A stretch of DNA of 25,265 bases from an uncultured Pseudomonadota bacterium (GCA_903909415.1 CAIVVS010000052.1:1-25265); one strand, 5' to 3'; counted from the first letter of the stretch, positions 1-8,373 are shown. The notes: generated from the sequence alone by a model not told the origin. Program-made: numbers and translations.

Positions 1-1
1 C

Positions 2-1039
2 ACGCGCGGTGCGGGCGCCGGCAAGTCCTATGGTGATCGCAACCCGGCGGACCGGAGCGCGGGCCCGCGCCCGGCCGCCCGCCCTGCCGGTCCGCGCGAG
101 CCCGGCCCGCGCCGGGACGACGCGCGTCCGTTCCGCGCGCGTCCGGCCGATGCGCCCTCCACCAGCGCCCCGGCGCCGGCAGCGGCTGCGCACAGCCAGC
201 CGCCGGCGCGCGTACAGACCCGCTACACGCCCCGGCCCGACCGCAAGCCGCTGCCACGCGGCAGCGCCACCACGGCGCGCACGCTGGCCGAAGGCGAAGA
301 GGCCGGCGACGGCTCGGTGCGCCTGTCCAAGCGCATGGCCGCGCTGGGCATCTGTTCGCGGCGCGAGGCCGACGAGTACATCGAGCGCGGCCTGGTCACG
401 GTGGACGGCGTGGTGGTCGACAAGCTCGGCAGCCGGGTGCAGCCGACGCAGCACATCGCGCTCGCCCCGGGCGCGAGCGCGACCCAGGACGCGCGCGTCA
501 CCATCCTGGTCCACAAGCCCATCGGCTACGTGTCCGGCCAGGCCGAGGACGGCTACCAGCCCGCGGTGGTGCTGGTGACGGCCGAGAACCGCTTCGCCGC
601 CGATGACGCCCGCGTGCCCTTCACCCGCGCCATGCTGCGCGGCCTCGCGCCCGCCGGCCGCCTGGACATCGATTCCACCGGCCTGCTGGTGCTGACCCAG
701 GACGGGCGCATCGCGCGCAAGCTGATCGGCGAGGACAGCGACGTCGAGAAGGAGTACCTGGTGCGCGTCGAGGGCGAACTCAGCCCCGAGGGCATGGCCA
801 AGCTGCACGTCGGCCTGGAGCTGGACGGCAAGCCGCTCAAGCCGGCGCGGGTCAGCTGGCAGAACGAGCACCAGTTGCGCTTCGCCCTGCGCGAGGGCCG
901 CAAGCGCCAGATCCGGCGCATGTGTGAACTGGTCGGCCTGAAGGTGACCGGCCTCAAGCGCATCCGCATCGGCCGCATCCCGCTGGGCCGGCTGCCCGAG
1001 GGACAGTGGCGCTTGCTGGGGCCGAACGAGAAATTCTGA
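2..1039 (+). CDS. RluF-like 23S rRNA pseudouridine synthase, 5' end outside the window
   Basis: Isomerises a uridine of 23S rRNA to pseudouridine (RsuA/RluB/RluE/RluF family). From residue V317nt onward the protein has an S4 RNA-binding domain ([19 protein letters not shown]), then the catalytic PseudoU_synth_2 domain with the motif [11 protein letters not shown]. Its Asp is the family nucleophile. A C-terminal basic block [10 protein letters not shown] follows. The [10 protein letters not shown] and RQIRRMCE stretches match my memory of E. coli RluF better than RluB, but the precise target uridine is not proven. A GTG at 317 could serve as a start. However, the same frame is open without a stop to the left edge and encodes about 105 residues rich in Arg, Pro, Gly and Ala. 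I therefore read it as the disordered, basic N-terminal extension common in betaproteobacterial homologues. It converges with hyuB and ends just before two hairpins. Confidence 0.9.
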   Translation, partial: TRGAGAGKSYGDRNPADRSAGPRPAARPAGPREPGPRRDDARPFRARPADAPSTSAPAPAAAAHSQPPARVQTRYTPRPDRKPLPRGSATTARTLAEGEEAGDGSVRLSKRMAALGICSRREADEYIERGLVTVDGVVVDKLGSRVQPTQHIALAPGASATQDARVTILVHKPIGYVSGQAEDGYQPAVVLVTAENRFAADDARVPFTRAMLRGLAPAGRLDIDSTGLLVLTQDGRIARKLIGEDSDVEKEYLVRVEGELSPEGMAKLHVGLELDGKPLKPARVSWQNEHQLRFALREGRKRQIRRMCELVGLKVTGLKRIRIGRIPLGRLPEGQWRLLGPNEKF

Positions 1040-1043
1040 CGGC

Positions 1044-1064
1044 CGGCCCGGCGAGACCGGGCCG
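1044..1064 (+). terminator. GC hairpin just after the pseudouridine synthase
   Basis: A perfect 8-bp stem (CGGCCCGG/CCGGGCCG) with loop CGAGA begins four bases after the stop codon. No T-run follows directly, so alone it is a weak terminator. It probably stabilises the 3' end or acts with the next hairpin. Confidence 0.5.
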
Positions 1065-1077
1065 CAGAAAATCGGCG

Positions 1078-1101
1078 AAAACAGCCTAAGTGGCTGTTTT
1101 T
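1078..1101. terminator. Bidirectional rho-independent terminator
   Basis: A 9-bp perfect stem AAAACAGCC/GGCTGTTTT with loop TAAGT is followed by T on the plus strand. The leading A-run gives a U-tract when it is transcribed from the minus strand. It lies between the converging pseudouridine synthase (stop 1039) and hyuB (stop 1117), exactly where a shared terminator is expected. It is one of the few AT-rich spots in this GC-rich window. Confidence 0.85.
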
Positions 1102-1116
1102 ATTGAACTATTCGCC

Positions 1117-2919
1117 TTACTTGCTGGCCGCACCGCGCAATGCCGCGGTCTTTGCGGGATCCACCTTGCCCAAGGCATCCAGGGCCACGCCATACAGCTT
1201 GCGCGCATTCTCCGCAGTCACGTAACCCTGCCTGACGTCGTCCGCCACCTTGGCCGAGTCACGCTCGAAGGCCGCGCCGTAGCCACCCCCGCCGCCGGTG
1301 CGGATCACGAAGGCGTCGTCTTTCTTGAGGCGCCGGCTCAGCACCTTGGCGTTGGGGAAGTCCTCCACCATCTTGCCGTCCAGTCGCAGCGCCACGACGT
1401 TGCCCATGCCGGGACCGCCGCCGTCCAGGCCCCAGGGCGCGCAGTGCATCCGGTCCACCTGGATGTTGAAGTTCAGCGGCGCGCGGGCCACCACGAACTG
1501 TTCGGTGCCCAGGCCGCCGCGGAAGCGTCCGGCGCCCCCGGAGTCCTCGCGCAGCGAGTGGCGCTCGAACAGGATCGGGTACTTGGCCTCGAGCTGCTCC
1601 ACCGGGTGGTTGTGGGTGTCGCCGTCGTTCATGCAGACCGTGCCGCTCATGCCGTCCTCGGTCATCTTCGCGCCCCAGCCGCCGCCCGAGGGGCCGACGC
1701 TGGTGAGGAAGAAGCGCCCGTCGCGCGGCGAGATGCCGTTGAGCATGCCCACGCCGAGGTCGGCATGGTGGCCGGCAATCACCTTGTCCGGCATCGCCGT
1801 CTGCATCGCCTTGAACACCGTGTCGATGATGGTCATCGGGAAGGTCATCCACCAGCGCATCGCCGCCGGCTTCACCGCGCTCACGATCGTCCCCGGCGGC
1901 ACGATCACCTCCAGCGCGCGGAAGCTCCCCTCGTTGATCGGGTAGTCCGTCGGCGAGGTCAGGCACTTGTACGCCACCTGCCCGCACGACACCCCGGTGC
2001 TCGGCCCCGAGTTGTAGAAACCCCGCACCTGCGGGCTCACCCCCGACAGGTCGATGGTCATCCGGTCGCCCTTCTTGATCACCTTCACCTTGATCGGCAC
2101 CTGCTTGCCCACGTCGATGCCGTCGTCGTCCATGTAGGACTCCGCCTCGTACTCCCCGTCCGGGATCGCGCGCGTGCGCGCCCGCGCCGCCGCCTCCGAC
2201 TGGTCCATGATCCGGCTGATCGCATCCAGCACCGGCTCGCGGCCGTAGCGGTCCAGCAGTTCCAGGAAGCGCCGCTCGCCCGTGGTCACCGCGATGATCT
2301 GCGCCCGCAGGTCGCCCATCGCGCGCTCGGGGATCCGAACGTTCATCCGGATGATGTCCACCAGCTCCTGGTTCACCACCCCGGCCTTCTGGTACTTCAC
2401 GATCGGGATCTGGATCCCCTCGGAGTAGATATCCGTCGTGATCCCGCCCAGCACCCCGCCCACGTCCGGCCAGTGCGCCATGCAGCACGAGAATCCCGAC
2501 AGCTTGCCCTTGTGGAAGATCGGCACGCTGAAGGTGAAGTGGTGCAGGTGGCTGCCGGTCAGGTAGGCATCGTTGGTCACCAGGATGTCGCCCGGCTTCA
2601 GCCCGTCCTTCGCGAAGTGCCTGATCTTCGCCTTGACCGTCTCCGACATCCCCCGGATGAAGCTCGGCAGCCCCAGGCCGATGGAGACCGTGTCCCCGTC
2701 CACGGTGAACAGCCCCACCGTGAAGTCCAGCGCCTCGTAGATGATGCTGTTGTACGCGGTGCGCATGAGGTTGGTCTTCATCTCCTCCGTCACCGCGAGC
2801 ACGCCGTTGCGCACGATCTCAGTCAGCACCGCATCCGCGTGCCGCACGGCGGGCTTCCCGCGGGACACGGGCCTGGACGCAGACTTCGCCTTCACCTTGC
2901 TGGATTTCGCTGTTTTCAT
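1117..2919 (-). CDS. hyuB: Hydantoinase B / oxoprolinase-family subunit
   Basis: A 600-aa protein of the HyuB family (hydantoinase B, 5-oxoprolinase C-half, acetone and acetophenone carboxylase alpha relatives). With HyuA it forms an ATP-dependent enzyme that opens cyclic amides or carboxylates ketones. Visible family marks are NDAYLTGSHLHH (about residues 116-127), HWPDVGG (149-155), TTDIYSEGIQIP (161-172) and a glycine-rich C-terminal GGGGGYG. The length is normal for the family. The first 25 residues are Lys/Ser-rich and look like an unstructured leader, not a signal peptide. The ATG at 2919 follows GGGAAG and starts 11 bp after the stop of the TctC gene, so it is the last gene of the FAH-hyuA-tctC-hyuB unit. 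The specific substrate is not visible. No acetone carboxylase gamma-like gene is present. Confidence 0.9.
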   Translation of the reverse strand: MKTAKSSKVKAKSASRPVSRGKPAVRHADAVLTEIVRNGVLAVTEEMKTNLMRTAYNSIIYEALDFTVGLFTVDGDTVSIGLGLPSFIRGMSETVKAKIRHFAKDGLKPGDILVTNDAYLTGSHLHHFTFSVPIFHKGKLSGFSCCMAHWPDVGGVLGGITTDIYSEGIQIPIVKYQKAGVVNQELVDIIRMNVRIPERAMGDLRAQIIAVTTGERRFLELLDRYGREPVLDAISRIMDQSEAAARARTRAIPDGEYEAESYMDDDGIDVGKQVPIKVKVIKKGDRMTIDLSGVSPQVRGFYNSGPSTGVSCGQVAYKCLTSPTDYPINEGSFRALEVIVPPGTIVSAVKPAAMRWWMTFPMTIIDTVFKAMQTAMPDKVIAGHHADLGVGMLNGISPRDGRFFLTSVGPSGGGWGAKMTEDGMSGTVCMNDGDTHNHPVEQLEAKYPILFERHSLREDSGGAGRFRGGLGTEQFVVARAPLNFNIQVDRMHCAPWGLDGGGPGMGNVVALRLDGKMVEDFPNAKVLSRRLKKDDAFVIRTGGGGGYGAAFERDSAKVADDVRQGYVTAENARKLYGVALDALGKVDPAKTAALRGAASK

Positions 2920-2930
2920 GGTCTTCCCTG

Positions 2931-3914
2931 CTATTGCGGTTTGACGTTGGCGAGCTTGCTCAGGCGGCCCGCGGTCTCGCGGTCCTTTTTCAGGAACGCG
3001 GCGAATTCCTCGGGCGTGCCGCCGCGCGGCTCGATCGACACGCGCTCCAGGTGGAGCCGCGCGAACTCCGGGTCGGCGATCTGCCTGGCCATGTCCGCGT
3101 TGAGCCGCGACACGATCTCGCGCGGCGTGCCGGCCGGCGCGAACACGCCGACGAAGCCACGGAAGTCGAGGTCCAGGCCGAGTTCGGAAAACGACGGCAC
3201 GTCGGGCAGTTGAGGGGCACGGCGCTGGCCGATGGTGGCGAGGCCGCGCAGCTTGCCGGCCCGCACTTGCGGCGCCATTACCGCCGGCGTGTTGAGCATC
3301 ACCTGCGCCTCGCCGGTCATCACCGCGATCGCCGCCTGGTCCGGGCTCTTGTAGGACACCTCGCGGAAGGTGACGCCGAACTGGCTCTCGGCCCAGGCGC
3401 GGTACAGGTCGGAGAAGCTGCCCGAACCCCAGGTCGCCCAGACCAGGTCGCCGGGCTTGCCGCGCGCCGCGTCCATCAGGTCCTTCAGGCTGGCAGCCGG
3501 GACCTGCGCGCTGCCGTACAGGCCCGCCGCGATCAGCCCGACGTTCACCACCGGCGCGAGGTCGCGCAGCGGTTCGTACGGCAACTTTGCGTAGAACCAG
3601 GGATTGAGCGAGATGGTCGCGCCCTGCGTGCTGAGCAGGGTGTAGCCGTCGGGCGCGGCACGCACCACCGCCTCCACGCCGATGATGCCGTTCGCGCCGG
3701 GCCGGTTCTCGACCACCAGCGGCTGTCCCAGCGACGCAGCCAGCGCCGGTCCGAACGCGCGCGCGGCGAGGTCACCCGGCGTCCCCACCGCGCCGGGAAC
3801 CACCACGCGGATGGGCTTGGCCGGCCAGGCTTGCGCGAGCGCCGTCGCGGCCAGCCCGGCGAAGGCCAGTCCCAGGACGCGGGCAAGCAGTTGCGGGGCC
3901 CTTGCCCGGCTCAT
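2931..3914 (-). CDS. TctC/Bug-family periplasmic binding protein 1
   Basis: A 327-aa receptor of the tripartite tricarboxylate transporter family (Bug proteins). It captures a small carboxylate or amide in the periplasm. The N-terminus is a Sec signal peptide ending near ALA-QAW (about residue 28), followed by the family opening AWPAKPIRVVVP and later PLVVENRPGANGIIG, PDGYTLL and VFAPAGTPREIV. The first ligand loop is PGAVGTPGDLAAR instead of the common PFPPGGxxDxxAR, and the second is YKSPDQAA instead of YKGxGPA. This suggests a ligand unlike those of the other two TctC proteins here. The ATG (3914) overlaps the hyuA stop as ATGA, so translation is probably coupled. No TctA/TctB gene is nearby. 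The upstream open frame inside hyuA is a shadow, not a fused domain. Confidence 0.93.
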   Translation of the reverse strand: MSRARAPQLLARVLGLAFAGLAATALAQAWPAKPIRVVVPGAVGTPGDLAARAFGPALAASLGQPLVVENRPGANGIIGVEAVVRAAPDGYTLLSTQGATISLNPWFYAKLPYEPLRDLAPVVNVGLIAAGLYGSAQVPAASLKDLMDAARGKPGDLVWATWGSGSFSDLYRAWAESQFGVTFREVSYKSPDQAAIAVMTGEAQVMLNTPAVMAPQVRAGKLRGLATIGQRRAPQLPDVPSFSELGLDLDFRGFVGVFAPAGTPREIVSRLNADMARQIADPEFARLHLERVSIEPRGGTPEEFAAFLKKDRETAGRLSKLANVKPQ

Positions 3915-5983
3915 CGCGTGCGGATCTCGAGGTTGCCGAACTCGTCCACCCGCAGCTTGTCCCCGGGCAGCAGCACCGTCGTCGAGGCGTGTTCCTCGAT
4001 CAGCGCGGGGCCGTCGATGCGGTTGCCGGCGCGCAGCGCGTCGCGAAGGTAGGTCGGTGTGGCCACCGCCTTGCCCAGTTCCGAGAAGTACACGCTGCGC
4101 TTGCCGCGCTGCGCTTCCTTCGGCGGGGTCGCGGCGCCGCGCGTGATGCGCTCCATCGGGGGCTTCTTCATCACCCCGGTCACCGTGGCGCGCAGGCTGA
4201 CGATCTCGGCCCGTTCCTGCGGCGCGCAGGTGCCGTAGCGGCGCTGGTGCACCTCGTCGAAGTGCGCCTTGATCGCGTCGCGGTCGCGCTTCCTGAACAC
4301 CGCGGATGACAGGTCCACGGTCACCGGGTGCTCCTGGCCGACGTAGCGCATGTCCGCCGCGTAGGACACCGTCACCTTCGCGGGCTTCAGGCTGCTGCCG
4401 GCCAGCGCCGCATGGCCCTGCGCCACCAGTTCGTCGAACACCGCCTTGAGCGCATCGAAGGACACGTCGGCCAGCGGGGTGAACCAGGTGCGCACGAAGT
4501 CGTAGCGAAGGTCCGAGTGCAGCATGCCGAAGGCGCAGAAATGGCCCGGCGCGCGCGGGATGATCAGGCGCTGCATGCCGATCTCGCGCGCGATTGCCGA
4601 GGCGTGCAGCGGACCCGCGCCGCCGTAGGCGATCAGCGCGAAGGCGGCCGCGTCCATGCCGCGCTCGGTGGACACGCCCTTGACCGCATAGGACATGGCG
4701 GTGGTCGCGATGCGCAGGATGCCCGCCGCGGCATGCACCGCGTCCAGGCCCAGCGGCTTGCCCACGTGGGTGAGCAGCGCGCGCTCGGCCGCGGCCACGT
4801 CCAGCTTCATCTCGCCGCCCAGGAAACGGTCCGCGCCCAGGCGTCCCAGCACCAGGTTGGCGTCGGTCACAGTGGGGAGCTTGCCGCCGCGGCCGTAACA
4901 GGCCGGGCCGGGCTCGGCGCCGGCGCTGCGCGGACCGACGCGCAAGGCACCGGACTCGTCCACCAGGGCGATGCTGCCGCCGCCGGTACCGACCTCGAAA
5001 ATGTCCACCATGGGAATCTGCACCGGCAGCGCGTGGTTGTAGCCGCCGACCAGCGCGGCGCTGGTGGTCAGCACGTCGCCGCGGTAGATCACCCCCGCCT
5101 TGGCGGTGGTGCCGCCCATGTCGAAGGCCACCGCATCGTCCAGCCCGAGTTCGCGGGCCAGCGCCTGCGAACCGACCACGCCGGCCGCGGGACCGGACTC
5201 GAGCATGCGCACGCACTGCTGCTGGCCCTGCACCGATTCGTACAGGCCGCCGGTGGACTGCACCAGCAGGAACGAACCGGTGAAGCCCTCCTCCTTGGTG
5301 TGCGCGTCGATGCCGGCGATGTAGCGGCTGACGCGCGGGCCGATGTAGGCGTTGGCCACCACGGTGGAGCAGCGCTCGAACTCGCGGTACTCCTGCGACA
5401 GTTCGTGCGAGGCGGACACAAAGGCGTGCGGCAGGCGCTGCTGCACGATCTGCTTCACCCGCAGTTCGTGTTCCGGGTTGCGGTAGCAGTGCAGCAGCAG
5501 GATGGCGACCGCCTCCACCTTCTCGGCGACCAGCCGGTCGCACACCGCGTGCACCCCCGCCTCGTCCAGCGGGATGTGCACGTCGCCCTCGGCGGTCAGG
5601 CGCTCGCGCACCTCGAAGCGCAGCGCGCGTTCGACCAGCGGCACGTGCTTGTGGAAGTAGAGGTTGTAGGCGTCGGGCCGGTTGATGCGCCCGATCTCGT
5701 AGACGTCGCGAAAACCCTCGGTGATCAGCAGCGCGGTCCTGGCGCCGCTGCGCTCGAGCATGGTGTTGATCGCGATGGTCGAGCCGTGCAGGAACAGTTC
5801 CGCGTCCCTGTAGTGCGTGCCGGCCTTGTCCACGCCGGTGCTGATGCCGTCCACCAGCTTGCTCGGCGTGGACAGGGTCTTGCCCAGCAGGAGGCGTCCG
5901 GATTTCGGGTCGAAGGCCGCCACGTCGGTGAAGGTGCCGCCGATGTCGGCGGCCAGGCGGGTGCGTGCGGGGGTTGCGGCCAC
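3911..5983 (-). CDS. hyuA: Hydantoinase A / oxoprolinase-family ATPase subunit
   Basis: A 690-aa ASKHA-fold subunit that phosphorylates or activates the substrate using ATP, acting with HyuB. Motifs in order are the ATP-binding strand-turn ADIGGTFTD (12-20), LHGSTIAINTMLE (65-77), TEGFRDVYEIGR (88-99), QSTGGL (242-247), SGPAAGV (263-269), the phosphate-2 loop FDMGGTTAK (287-295), VGTGGGSIA (331-339) and AGAEPGPACYG (354-364). The length is typical for HyuA. The start is GTG at 5983, preceded by GAGGA. It gives MAATPARTRLAADIGG, placing the ADIGG motif at the usual distance from the N-terminus. There is a 63-bp gap after the FAH gene and a 4-bp overlap into the tctC gene. N-methylhydantoinase, oxoprolinase and aromatic ketone carboxylase activities all remain possible. 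Confidence 0.93.
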   Translation of the reverse strand: MAATPARTRLAADIGGTFTDVAAFDPKSGRLLLGKTLSTPSKLVDGISTGVDKAGTHYRDAELFLHGSTIAINTMLERSGARTALLITEGFRDVYEIGRINRPDAYNLYFHKHVPLVERALRFEVRERLTAEGDVHIPLDEAGVHAVCDRLVAEKVEAVAILLLHCYRNPEHELRVKQIVQQRLPHAFVSASHELSQEYREFERCSTVVANAYIGPRVSRYIAGIDAHTKEEGFTGSFLLVQSTGGLYESVQGQQQCVRMLESGPAAGVVGSQALARELGLDDAVAFDMGGTTAKAGVIYRGDVLTTSAALVGGYNHALPVQIPMVDIFEVGTGGGSIALVDESGALRVGPRSAGAEPGPACYGRGGKLPTVTDANLVLGRLGADRFLGGEMKLDVAAAERALLTHVGKPLGLDAVHAAAGILRIATTAMSYAVKGVSTERGMDAAAFALIAYGGAGPLHASAIAREIGMQRLIIPRAPGHFCAFGMLHSDLRYDFVRTWFTPLADVSFDALKAVFDELVAQGHAALAGSSLKPAKVTVSYAADMRYVGQEHPVTVDLSSAVFRKRDRDAIKAHFDEVHQRRYGTCAPQERAEIVSLRATVTGVMKKPPMERITRGAATPPKEAQRGKRSVYFSELGKAVATPTYLRDALRAGNRIDGPALIEEHASTTVLLPGDKLRVDEFGNLEIRTR

Positions 5984-6046
5984 GGGTCAGTCCTCGTTGT
6001 CTTTGCTGCGTGTTGTGTCGGTTTGTGCCTGCCTGGGCTGGATGGG

Positions 6047-6997
6047 TCAGGCCACCGGGTTGGACAGCGTGCCGATCTGCTTCACGCTGACCTCGATGCG
6101 GTCGCCCGCCTTCATGAACAGCTTCGGGTCGCGCCCGAAGCCCACGCCCGCAGGCGAGCCGGTGGTGATCACGTCGCCCGGGCGGAAGCGGTAGAACTGC
6201 GAGAAGTATTCGATCAGTTCGGGCAGGCCGAAGATCAGGTCCTGCATGCTCGCGTCCTGCATCACCACGCCATTGAGCGTGGTGGTCAGCTGCACGCGCG
6301 AGGGATCGGCGATCTCGTCGCGCGTCGCGATGGTCGGCCCCATCGGGCAGAAGGTCGGGAACTGCTTGCCCAGGATGTTGTGCTCCCAGCGCATGATGGG
6401 TTCCATCACGCCCTTGGAGGTGAACACCGCCGGCACCCAGTCGCGCGCCGACACGTCATTGATCAGCGTGTAGCCGGCGAGGTACGAGAGCGCATCGGCC
6501 GCCTTCACGCGGTGGCAACTGGTGCCGAACACCGCGCTGAACTCGCCCTCGAAGTCGACCATGCCGGACCACTCGGCAGGCGGACGGATCGCCTCGCCGG
6601 TGCCGATCACCGCGGCCGGGCTCTTGTAGAGCGACACCGGTTTCTCCGGGATGGGCGAGTTCATCTCGGCCTGGTGCGCGCGCGAGTTCATGCCCGCGGC
6701 GAGGATGGTGCCCGGGTTGGGCACCGGCGCGAGCAGGGTCGCGTTCGCGCGCGGCACCAGCGCGCCGGCTGCGCGCAGCGCGGACAGCGTCGCGGCGCCC
6801 GCGCCCAGCACCTCCTCGCGCAGCTTGCGCACCAGGTCGAGCGCCGCGTCACCGCCTTCCAGCAATCCGATCATGTCGGACGGAACCATTCGCCCGGCCG
6901 GCATCAGCGCACCCGCCGCCGAGGGAACCAGGATGTCCTCGCCCGCGATCACGCCGGCCGCGTCACGCCCACCGGCGCGTATGGTCACCAGATGCAT
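6047..6997 (-). CDS. Fumarylacetoacetate hydrolase (FAH) family protein
   Basis: A 316-aa cytoplasmic enzyme of the FAH fold. The family cleaves C-C bonds of acylpyruvates or hydrates and decarboxylates 2-oxo acids with Mg or Mn. The metal-binding core is visible as VDFEGEFSAVFG, then GYTLINDVSARDW, and the closing GDVITTGSPAGVGFGR, which is the family's signature end. The N-terminal 80 residues form the usual FAH_N-like cap. I chose the ATG at 6997, not a longer frame reaching 7078, because GGGAGGGA sits at 7001-7008 and the translation then begins MHLVTIR like homologues. It is the first gene of the minus-strand hyuA-tctC-hyuB unit and diverges from the GntR gene, so it is probably under that regulator. 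The exact substrate is unknown. Confidence 0.9.
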   Translation of the reverse strand: MHLVTIRAGGRDAAGVIAGEDILVPSAAGALMPAGRMVPSDMIGLLEGGDAALDLVRKLREEVLGAGAATLSALRAAGALVPRANATLLAPVPNPGTILAAGMNSRAHQAEMNSPIPEKPVSLYKSPAAVIGTGEAIRPPAEWSGMVDFEGEFSAVFGTSCHRVKAADALSYLAGYTLINDVSARDWVPAVFTSKGVMEPIMRWEHNILGKQFPTFCPMGPTIATRDEIADPSRVQLTTTLNGVVMQDASMQDLIFGLPELIEYFSQFYRFRPGDVITTGSPAGVGFGRDPKLFMKAGDRIEVSVKQIGTLSNPVA

Positions 6998-7087
6998 CGT
7001 TCCCTCCCCCGTCCCTCGGTTTCGCCGCGGCGCAACATGGCATTGCGCTTTCGCATGCATGCGTTGCCCGCACGGCAACAGCGCACG

Positions 7088-7142
7088 ATCCTAGCAGTTC
7101 GCGGTTGTCGCAAGCAATACAGATGTATACGATGCGCATACA
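7088..7142. promoter_or_regulatory. Divergent promoter pair with candidate GntR operator
   Basis: The 179-bp gap between the FAH gene and the GntR gene holds an AT-rich island. At 7124-7142 there is an imperfect palindrome with arms TGTAT and ATACA nine bases apart, the size typical of GntR/FadR operators. On the plus strand, TTGTCG (7105-7110) and TACGAT (7128-7133) are 17 bp apart. That would make this -10 overlap the palindrome and allow autoregulation of the GntR gene. On the minus strand, TTGCTT (7117-7112) and TAGGAT (7093-7088) are 18 bp apart and read toward the FAH gene. A further perfect palindrome CGCATGCATGCG lies at 7052-7063 in the FAH leader. The hexamers are only partial matches, so this is a prediction. 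Confidence 0.5.
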
Positions 7143-7176
7143 ATTTTCCGGTCCCGCCATCCCGCCACGCAATGCC

Positions 7177-7929
7177 ATGACAGCCAAGACCACCAGGGCC
7201 GCAAGGAAACCCCGCGCCGCAGCCACGCCGCGGCCGACGGGCGGCGTGCGCGTGTACGAGGCGCTGCGCGAGGCGATCATGGCGCTGGAACTGGCGCCGG
7301 GCAGCGCCCTCGAGGAAGGCCAGCTCTGCCGCCAGTACAAGGTGTCGCGCACCCCGGTGCGCGAGGCGCTGATCCGGCTGGCGTCGGAGGGACTGGCGGA
7401 ACTGAACCCGAACCGCGGCGCGCGCGTCGCGTCGCTGGACTTCATCGACGTGGTCGACCACTACGAAGCCATGGACGTGTTCCAGCCCATCACCTGCCAT
7501 TTCGCCGCGGTGCGCCGCACCGAGGCCGACATGGCGGCGCTGAGCGAGCGGCTGGCGCGTTTCCGCGCGGCCGTGGCCAAGCGCGACACCACGGCCATCA
7601 TCCGCCACAACTACGACCTGCACACCGCGATCGCGCAGGCCAGCCACAACCGCTGCATCGAGCGCGGCTACCGCCAGATGCTGAACGACAAGCTGCGCCT
7701 CGCCCAGCACGGGCTGAACGGCGCGGCGCTGGCGGACCACTTCGTCAGCACCGCGCGCATTTCCGAGAAGCTGGTGCGCGCCATCGGCCGTGGCGACGCG
7801 CGTCAGGCCGAGCGCACGGCCCGCGAACTGAACGCCTACGTGAGGTCGCGCGTGATGCAACGCTTCTCCCCCGGGCTCGCGGGCCGCATGGCCCTGCCGG
7901 CCGTGCAGGCACGCCGGGAGCCGCACTGA
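7177..7929 (+). CDS. GntR-family regulator with FCD ligand domain
   Basis: A 250-aa transcription factor. A basic tail of about 22 residues precedes the winged-helix domain (about 25-88: VYEALREAIMALELAPGS, then SRTPVREALIRLASEGL and a wing ending NRGARV). An all-helical FCD domain (about 92-235) follows, with YDLHTAIAQASHN carrying the Asp and first His expected for its metal or acid ligand site. The His normally found before the AI..GD segment appears as Ser in ISEKLVRAIGRGD, so metal binding may differ. I chose the ATG at 7177. A TTG at 7105 is in frame but would place the candidate promoter and operator inside the gene. It is divergent from the FAH-hyuA-tctC-hyuB unit, its likely target. 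The stop overlaps the next start as TGATG. Confidence 0.88.
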   Translation: MTAKTTRAARKPRAAATPRPTGGVRVYEALREAIMALELAPGSALEEGQLCRQYKVSRTPVREALIRLASEGLAELNPNRGARVASLDFIDVVDHYEAMDVFQPITCHFAAVRRTEADMAALSERLARFRAAVAKRDTTAIIRHNYDLHTAIAQASHNRCIERGYRQMLNDKLRLAQHGLNGAALADHFVSTARISEKLVRAIGRGDARQAERTARELNAYVRSRVMQRFSPGLAGRMALPAVQARREPH

Positions 7930-8327
7930 TGCGCAGGTCCGGGTCGCTGGGCATGAAGCCCGCAGGCAAGGCGCGCGCGCCGGCCACGCAGCGCGACACG
8001 TCCTCGGACGAACCGGCGCTGCTTGCCATGCAACTGCTGGGGCGCTGGGGCCGGGTCGCCCAGGGCCATGTGATGCTGGGATCGGGCTGCGTCTGCGGCG
8101 CGAGCTTCGGCGCGGTGGCGGTCGGCGAGTTCGAGCAGGACATCCTCGACTTCCTGCATGGACGCCATCCCCGGCTCGCAGACTTCGCCGCAGGCGAGAA
8201 CATCGCGGGGGTGTTGCGCCGGATCGCGCAGCCGGGCTGCGATTTCCCGCATGACGCGTCCGCCGCCTTGCTGGCCGACCTGGCGCGCAGCATTGACTCG
8301 TTCGAACAGGCGCACCGCACCGGATGA
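7929..8327 (+). CDS. Small hypothetical protein with a CxC motif
   Basis: I do not recognise this 132-aa protein. It starts at an ATG that shares one base with the GntR stop (TGATG), so translational coupling is likely, and it ends 51 bp before the next TctC start. It has no signal peptide or membrane segment. The first 27 residues are basic and polar. The middle contains GSGCVCGASFG (C54, C56) and an acidic-hydrophobic stretch EFEQDILDFL. A third Cys lies near residue 104 (QPGCDF) and the C-terminus is helical. The CxC plus a distant Cys or His could bind a metal, but that is only a guess. Tight coupling to the regulator and a protein-like composition argue that it is real. Chance coding in this GC-rich DNA cannot be excluded. 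Confidence 0.6.
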   Translation: MRRSGSLGMKPAGKARAPATQRDTSSDEPALLAMQLLGRWGRVAQGHVMLGSGCVCGASFGAVAVGEFEQDILDFLHGRHPRLADFAAGENIAGVLRRIAQPGCDFPHDASAALLADLARSIDSFEQAHRTG

Positions 8328-8363
8328 CCTGATATCCACAGCTTGAACGCGAAACCGGACAAT

Positions 8364-8373
8364 AGGAGGAGGA
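8364..8373 (+). promoter_or_regulatory. Very strong ribosome binding site for TctC 2
   Basis: AGGAGGAGGA lies five bases before the ATG at 8379 and decides that start over an in-frame TTG at 8343. The leader (AACCGG...AGGAGGA) resembles the one before the third TctC gene at 14691-14712. Confidence 0.8.

Noticed and set aside
317..1039. A complete pseudouridine synthase gene starting at the GTG of 317
   Set aside because: The same frame is open to the window edge and encodes a basic extension common in relatives, so the gene more likely starts outside.
1090..3213. A 707-codon open frame on the plus strand across hyuB
   Set aside because: It starts inside the terminator hairpin and runs antisense to a well-supported gene. 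No family features are visible.
2931..5543. A long fused protein ending in TctC
   Set aside because: The first 543 residues are an out-of-frame reading of hyuA. The signal peptide and ATG at 3914 define the real start.
7105..7176. A longer GntR protein starting at TTG 7105 or ATG 7132
   Set aside because: These starts would put the AT-rich promoter and operator inside the gene. The added residues do not resemble the family.
4328..7180. A 950-codon open frame on the plus strand, opposite hyuA and the FAH gene
   Set aside because: It is rich in His, Arg, Ala and Gly with no recognisable domain. The opposite strand carries clear enzyme motifs along the whole length. It is a GC-bias shadow.
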